From contig JAYOLL010000017.1 in assembly GCA_038120295.1 (NCBI GenBank), positions 1 through 64,000 of the forward strand: a stretch of DNA of 64,000 bases, read 5' to 3'. This document shows positions 60,563-64,000 of this stretch, in pieces. The translations under genes were made by a program, and so were the position numbers. Below the pieces are notes generated by a model. That model was not told the DNA's origin, made no database searches, and was given only the letters and a program-made list of their open reading frames with translations. This DNA is from JAYOEY01 sp038120295. Its GTDB lineage: Bacteria; Pseudomonadota; Alphaproteobacteria; MPNO01; UBA2964. Each line of letters starts with the position of its first letter. Within the stretch, counting starts at the first letter, position 1.

Positions 60563-62365
60563 CTAGTCCTCGCCGATGCGCAGCGCCTCGATAAAGGCGG
60601 TTTGCGGAATTTCGACCGAGCCGAACTGGCGCATCCGCTTCTTGCCTTCCTTCTGCTTCTCCAGCAGCTTGCGCTTGCGCGATACGTCGCCGCCATAGCA
60701 TTTGGCGGTCACGTCCTTGCGCATGGCGCTGATGGTCTCGCGCGCAATGACCTTGCCGCCGATCGCGGCCTGTAGTGGAATCTTGAAAAGCTGGCGCGGG
60801 ATCAGGTCCCTGAGCCGGCCGCAGATGGCCCGGCCCCGCGGTTCGGCCTGGCTGGTATGGACGATCATCGACAGCGCATCGACGGGCTCAGCGTTGACCA
60901 GGATCGATACCTTGACCAGCGAGCCCTCGACATATTCTTCGAGCTGGTAATCGAAGCTCGCATAGCCGCGCGTCACCGATTTCAGCCGGTCGTAGAAATC
61001 AAACACCACCTCGTTGAGCGGTAGTCGGTAGACAGCCATCGCCCGGTTGCCGGCATAGGTGAGCTGTTCCTGGATCCCGCGCCGTTCCTGGCACAGCGTC
61101 AGCACAGCGCCCAGATATTCGTCCGGCACGAGGATGGTCGCCTTGATCCAGGGTTCTTCGACCGCGCGGATCTTCGTGACGTCGGGCCAGTCCGCCGGGT
61201 TATGCATTTCCAGCACCGAACCGTCCGACATATGGACCTTGTAGATGACCGATGGCGCGGTGGTGATGAGTTCGAGGTCGAATTCGCGCGCAAGCCGTTC
61301 CTGTACGATTTCGAGATGCAGCAGCCCGAGAAACCCGCAGCGGAATCCGAAGCCGAGAGCGGCGGACGTTTCCGGCTCGAAATGAAAGCTCGAATCGTTG
61401 AGCGCCAGCTTCGCCAGGCTCTCGCGCAGATCCTCGTAATCGGCTGCATCGACCGGGAAGAGCCCGCAGAAAACAACCGGCACGGACGGTTTGAAGCCGG
61501 GCAGGGGGTCTTCGGTCGGGCGGCGGTCGTCGGTGATCGTGTCGCCGACCTTCGTTTCCGATACATGTTTGATCGACGCGGTGATAAAGCCGATCTCTCC
61601 CGGCCGCAGCGCATCCACCTCGGCGCGCTTGGGCGTGAAGACCCCGACCGAATCGATCTGATGCACCGCTCCGGTCGCCATGAAGCGGACTTTCATGCCG
61701 CGCTTGAGCACCCCGTCCTTGATCCTCACCAGCACGATCACGCCGAGATATGCGTCGTACCAGCTGTCGACCAGCAGAGCCTTGAGTGTCGCGTCCGCAT
61801 CGCCCTCGGGCGGCGGCAGAAGGGTGACCAGCGCTTCCAGCGTGTCCTCAATGCCGATCCCGGTTTTGGCGGAAACCTCCAGCGCGCCGGACGCGTCGAT
61901 GCCGATCACGTCCTCGATCTGCTGGCGCACCCGGTCGGGCTCGGCCGCCGGCAGGTCGATCTTGTTGAGCACCGGGATGATTTCGAGATCGCCATCGACA
62001 GCCAGATAGACGTTGGCGAGAGTCTGCGCCTCCACGCCCTGCGAGGCATCCACCACCAGCAGCGCGCCCTCGCAGGCCGCCAGCGAGCGAGAAACTTCGT
62101 AGGCGAAATCGACATGGCCCGGCGTGTCCATCAGGTTGAGCTGATAAGTCCTGCCGTCCTTCGCCTTGTAATCGAGCCGAACCGTCTGGGCCTTGATGGT
62201 GATGCCGCGCTCACGCTCGATATCCATCGTATCGAGCATCTGTTCCTTCAGCTCGCGCTCTGTGACGCCGCCGCAGACCTGTATCAGCCGGTCGGCCAGG
62301 GTCGATTTCCCGTGGTCGATATGGGCGATGATCGAAAAATTACGAATGTGGGACAGGTCGGTCAT
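60563..62365 (-). CDS. lepA: Elongation factor 4 (back-translocase LepA)
   Basis: 600-residue translational GTPase. G1 is AHIDHGKSTLADR, G3 is DTPGHVD and G4 is NKID; domain II and an EF-G-like domain III follow, then the LepA-specific C-terminal domain with ETISAMRKDVTAKCYGGDVSRKRKLLEKQKEGKKRMRQ, given here only as the conserved block. Convergent with pyrD, 22 bp apart. Confidence 0.97.
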   Translation of the reverse strand: MTDLSHIRNFSIIAHIDHGKSTLADRLIQVCGGVTERELKEQMLDTMDIERERGITIKAQTVRLDYKAKDGRTYQLNLMDTPGHVDFAYEVSRSLAACEGALLVVDASQGVEAQTLANVYLAVDGDLEIIPVLNKIDLPAAEPDRVRQQIEDVIGIDASGALEVSAKTGIGIEDTLEALVTLLPPPEGDADATLKALLVDSWYDAYLGVIVLVRIKDGVLKRGMKVRFMATGAVHQIDSVGVFTPKRAEVDALRPGEIGFITASIKHVSETKVGDTITDDRRPTEDPLPGFKPSVPVVFCGLFPVDAADYEDLRESLAKLALNDSSFHFEPETSAALGFGFRCGFLGLLHLEIVQERLAREFDLELITTAPSVIYKVHMSDGSVLEMHNPADWPDVTKIRAVEEPWIKATILVPDEYLGAVLTLCQERRGIQEQLTYAGNRAMAVYRLPLNEVVFDFYDRLKSVTRGYASFDYQLEEYVEGSLVKVSILVNAEPVDALSMIVHTSQAEPRGRAICGRLRDLIPRQLFKIPLQAAIGGKVIARETISAMRKDVTAKCYGGDVSRKRKLLEKQKEGKKRMRQFGSVEIPQTAFIEALRIGED

Positions 62366-62443
62366 GTGCCGCGGAAAATAGGGAGTTACGCGGATTTCGG
62401 CAAGAGAATCCGGAGCGTCCGGAAAAATCTCCGGACGCTGATT

Positions 62444-62944
62444 TCAGGAGCCGGTCTTGAGCGTCGCCGGCGTAATCAGAACGTTGAATTCCTTGCACCA
62501 GACGACGACGCTTCTGACCGTCGACATGTCGGTGCCCGCAGGGACTCTGAAAACCTGGCTGCCTTCGAAGGATCGCAGCATGCCGAGATCGGTTACTTTC
62601 GACTGTTCGAAGTGGTCGTCGGTCGTGATATCCGCCCGATCGGCGAGATAGACATCAAAGCGCGGCCCCGGCCCGACTTTGAAGTCCGGTTTGAGATGCA
62701 CCTCATGCGCGCCTGCGGGATCGCGCAGGATCTCGACGCCGCCCATGCCGTAATGCACCGGGTCGGAGGGGTTGGCGTGAATGAACGTTCCCGTCGCGAC
62801 GGCGGTCTTGGTATCGCGGTTGGCGACCTCTTCCATCGCAGGCGCCGGCGGGAAGATATAGGGGTAGACGAAGATGCCGATGACGAACCCGCCCAGCGCG
62901 CCGAACAGGAGTCCTGTGAAGACGGAAAGAAGAATCTTTTTCAT
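62444..62944 (-). CDS. DM13 domain protein, membrane-anchored
   Basis: 166 residues. One N-terminal helix (ILLSVFTGLLFGALGGFVIGIFVY) anchors a DM13 domain. Its pattern ATGTFIHANPSDPVHYGMGGVEILRD, then VWCKEFNVLITPATL carries the single conserved Cys of the VWC motif. DM13 domains are proposed electron-transfer modules in cytochrome-like or DOMON-linked proteins. Transcribed alone between lepA and pheT. Confidence 0.85.
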   Translation of the reverse strand: MKKILLSVFTGLLFGALGGFVIGIFVYPYIFPPAPAMEEVANRDTKTAVATGTFIHANPSDPVHYGMGGVEILRDPAGAHEVHLKPDFKVGPGPRFDVYLADRADITTDDHFEQSKVTDLGMLRSFEGSQVFRVPAGTDMSTVRSVVVWCKEFNVLITPATLKTGS

Positions 62945-63101
62945 GAAGCAAATCGTCCTGATCGAATTTTCGGGCGGATACCCACAGTTTCGAAAATGGG
63001 GCGTCGTTTTCCTGAAAGTAACCCCCTTTCACGGGAAATTCATTTCGGAACCGGGTCCGGTTCTGTCTCCTTGCCCGTAACGCAGGGATAATCGGGAGAA
63101 A

Positions 63102-64000
63102 TTATCTCCTCAGCACGCCACCCGTGCGTTTTTCCACGCCGGCGATGATGTCAGCGCCGATTTTTTCGATTTCCTCGTCGGTGAGGGTCGCCTCGACGGG
63201 CTGGAGGGTAACGGAAATGGCGAGCGATTTCTTACCGTCCTCGACGCCCTTGCCCTGATAGACATCGAACAGCGATACGTCTGACAGCAGGTTTCCGCCG
63301 GCTGTTTTTACCGCGCGCAGCACATCGGCAACCGCCACGTCTTCTGCGACGATGAAGGCGAAATCGCGATGCACCGGCTGGAGGGCGGAAAGCTGGAGCA
63401 GTTTCTTCGCCGGTCCCTTGCTGCGGATCGGTGGCACGGCGTCGAGGTGGATTTCAAATCCCACCAGCGGCGCGTCGATATCGAACGCGGCGGCGATCCG
63501 CGGGTGAATTTCGCCGAAATGGGCCAGCACGTTTTTGCCGAGACGCAGCGCGCCGGCGCGTCCCGGGTGATACCAGCCCGGTACGTCCTGGTCGGTCGTG
63601 AGGTTGTCGACCGGCGCGCCCGCGACTGAGAGCGCAGCGAGCGCATCCGCCTTGGCGTGGAACGCATCGAGCGGTTCGGGCCTCAAAGCCCAGTGGCGCT
63701 CGCCCGCCATGCCGGCGCGAATTCCGGCAGCGACCGACGTTTGTCCTGCCGGCGTGTCGTCGCTGTATTGCGGGCCGACCTCGAAAATGGCCGGATCGTC
63801 GATGCCGCGGGCCATGTTGCGGCCCGCTGCCGCGATGAGGTTAGGCAGGATCGACGGGCGCATGATGCTGAGGTCCGCGCTGATCGGGTTGACCAGCCGT
63901 ACGCTGTCATTCACGCCGCCGAACAGATCGGCCTGCGCCTCTTCCATGAACGAATAGGTCACGGCCTCGACCAGCCCGCGCGCGGCGAGCACCCGGCGCA
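63102..64000 (-). CDS. pheT: Phenylalanyl-tRNA synthetase beta subunit, C-terminal part
   Basis: The frame is open to the window edge, so the gene begins beyond 64000. The visible 299 residues cover the end of the B6/B7 core (VEAVTYSFMEEAQAD, VRLVNPISADLSIMRPSILPNLI) and the C-terminal anticodon-binding FDX-ACB domain (PVHRDFAFIVAEDV, LFDVYQGKGVEDGKKSLAISVTLQ). It acts as an alpha2-beta2 enzyme with PheS charging tRNA-Phe. Confidence 0.95.
   Translation of the reverse strand, partial: RRVLAARGLVEAVTYSFMEEAQADLFGGVNDSVRLVNPISADLSIMRPSILPNLIAAAGRNMARGIDDPAIFEVGPQYSDDTPAGQTSVAAGIRAGMAGERHWALRPEPLDAFHAKADALAALSVAGAPVDNLTTDQDVPGWYHPGRAGALRLGKNVLAHFGEIHPRIAAAFDIDAPLVGFEIHLDAVPPIRSKGPAKKLLQLSALQPVHRDFAFIVAEDVAVADVLRAVKTAGGNLLSDVSLFDVYQGKGVEDGKKSLAISVTLQPVEATLTDEEIEKIGADIIAGVEKRTGGVLRR

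Noticed and set aside
61202..63091. A long plus-strand open frame opposite lepA and the DM13 gene
   Set aside because: The sequence is His/Arg/Asp-rich noise crossing two genes on the other strand, both of which have full family motifs.

Overview
The window is a GC-rich chromosomal stretch from an alphaproteobacterium, most likely Rhodospirillales-like. The evidence is the gene content and order: rpmH-rnpA-yidD-yidC-engB-argB in one operon, argD-argF-hslO, a class I lysyl-tRNA synthetase, a SAM-II riboswitch before metZ, a COX15-type heme A synthase, a DUF2336 protein and a degenerate CIRCE before groESL. Most genes are housekeeping. Two runs of exactly 100 N sit inside tandem repeats (11322-11421 and 19604-19703) and look like scaffold joins of unknown true length.

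Layout. 1-3.5 kb: end of a DUF2336 gene, then an ABC ATPase and a two-module FtsX permease. 3.5-8.5 kb (minus strand): rpmH, rnpA, yidD, yidC, engB, argB and gph, read from a near-consensus promoter at 8519-8547. 8.7-13.9 kb: a TVP38/VTT membrane protein paired with a flavin disulfide oxidoreductase, a secreted Cys-Asn-Pro-Cys repeat protein, an orphan histidine kinase and a PEP mutase/isocitrate lyase family enzyme. 14-19.7 kb (minus): two tandem GSTs, a VOC protein, RlmI-like methyltransferase, DMT transporter and gamma-glutamyltransferase. 19.9-21.6 kb: panB-panC. 21.6-23.7 kb: an envelope lipoprotein, tRNA-Arg(ACG) and an NTF2-like protein. 23.9-32.3 kb (minus): CoxG-like protein, two separate CoxL-like molybdenum hydroxylase large subunits, cytochrome c', an ECF sigma/anti-sigma pair whose sigma gene carries an in-frame TAA, and an SDR. 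32.5-40 kb: MscS-like channel, TauD-like dioxygenase, argD-argF-hslO, a lipoprotein and a cupin. 40-46.8 kb: TrkH, FolE, ApaG, riboswitch-controlled MetZ, a sodium:solute symporter and CtaA. 46.9-48.9 kb: groES-groEL. 49-52 kb: an accessory-looking patch with intergenic palindromes, a pentapeptide/transmembrane/FGE-fold protein and TerB. 52-64 kb: DinG-like helicase, LysK, a small protein, a methyltransferase with a hidden small zinc-ribbon frame, a LexA/CI-like repressor, SufE, PyrD, LepA, a DM13 protein and the C-terminal part of PheT.

The most interesting candidate is the C-terminus of the FGE-fold protein at 49160-51466. Its last ~100 bases resemble the variable repeat of a diversity-generating retroelement target, rich in NNC codons and followed by a perfect 8-bp stem/4-nt loop over the stop codon. 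No reverse transcriptase or template repeat lies in the window, so this is a hypothesis. Also notable are the nonsense codon in the ECF sigma factor, a class-2 PyrD with altered active-site residues, a SAM-II aptamer followed by an intrinsic terminator, and a zinc-ribbon frame with no normal start codon.
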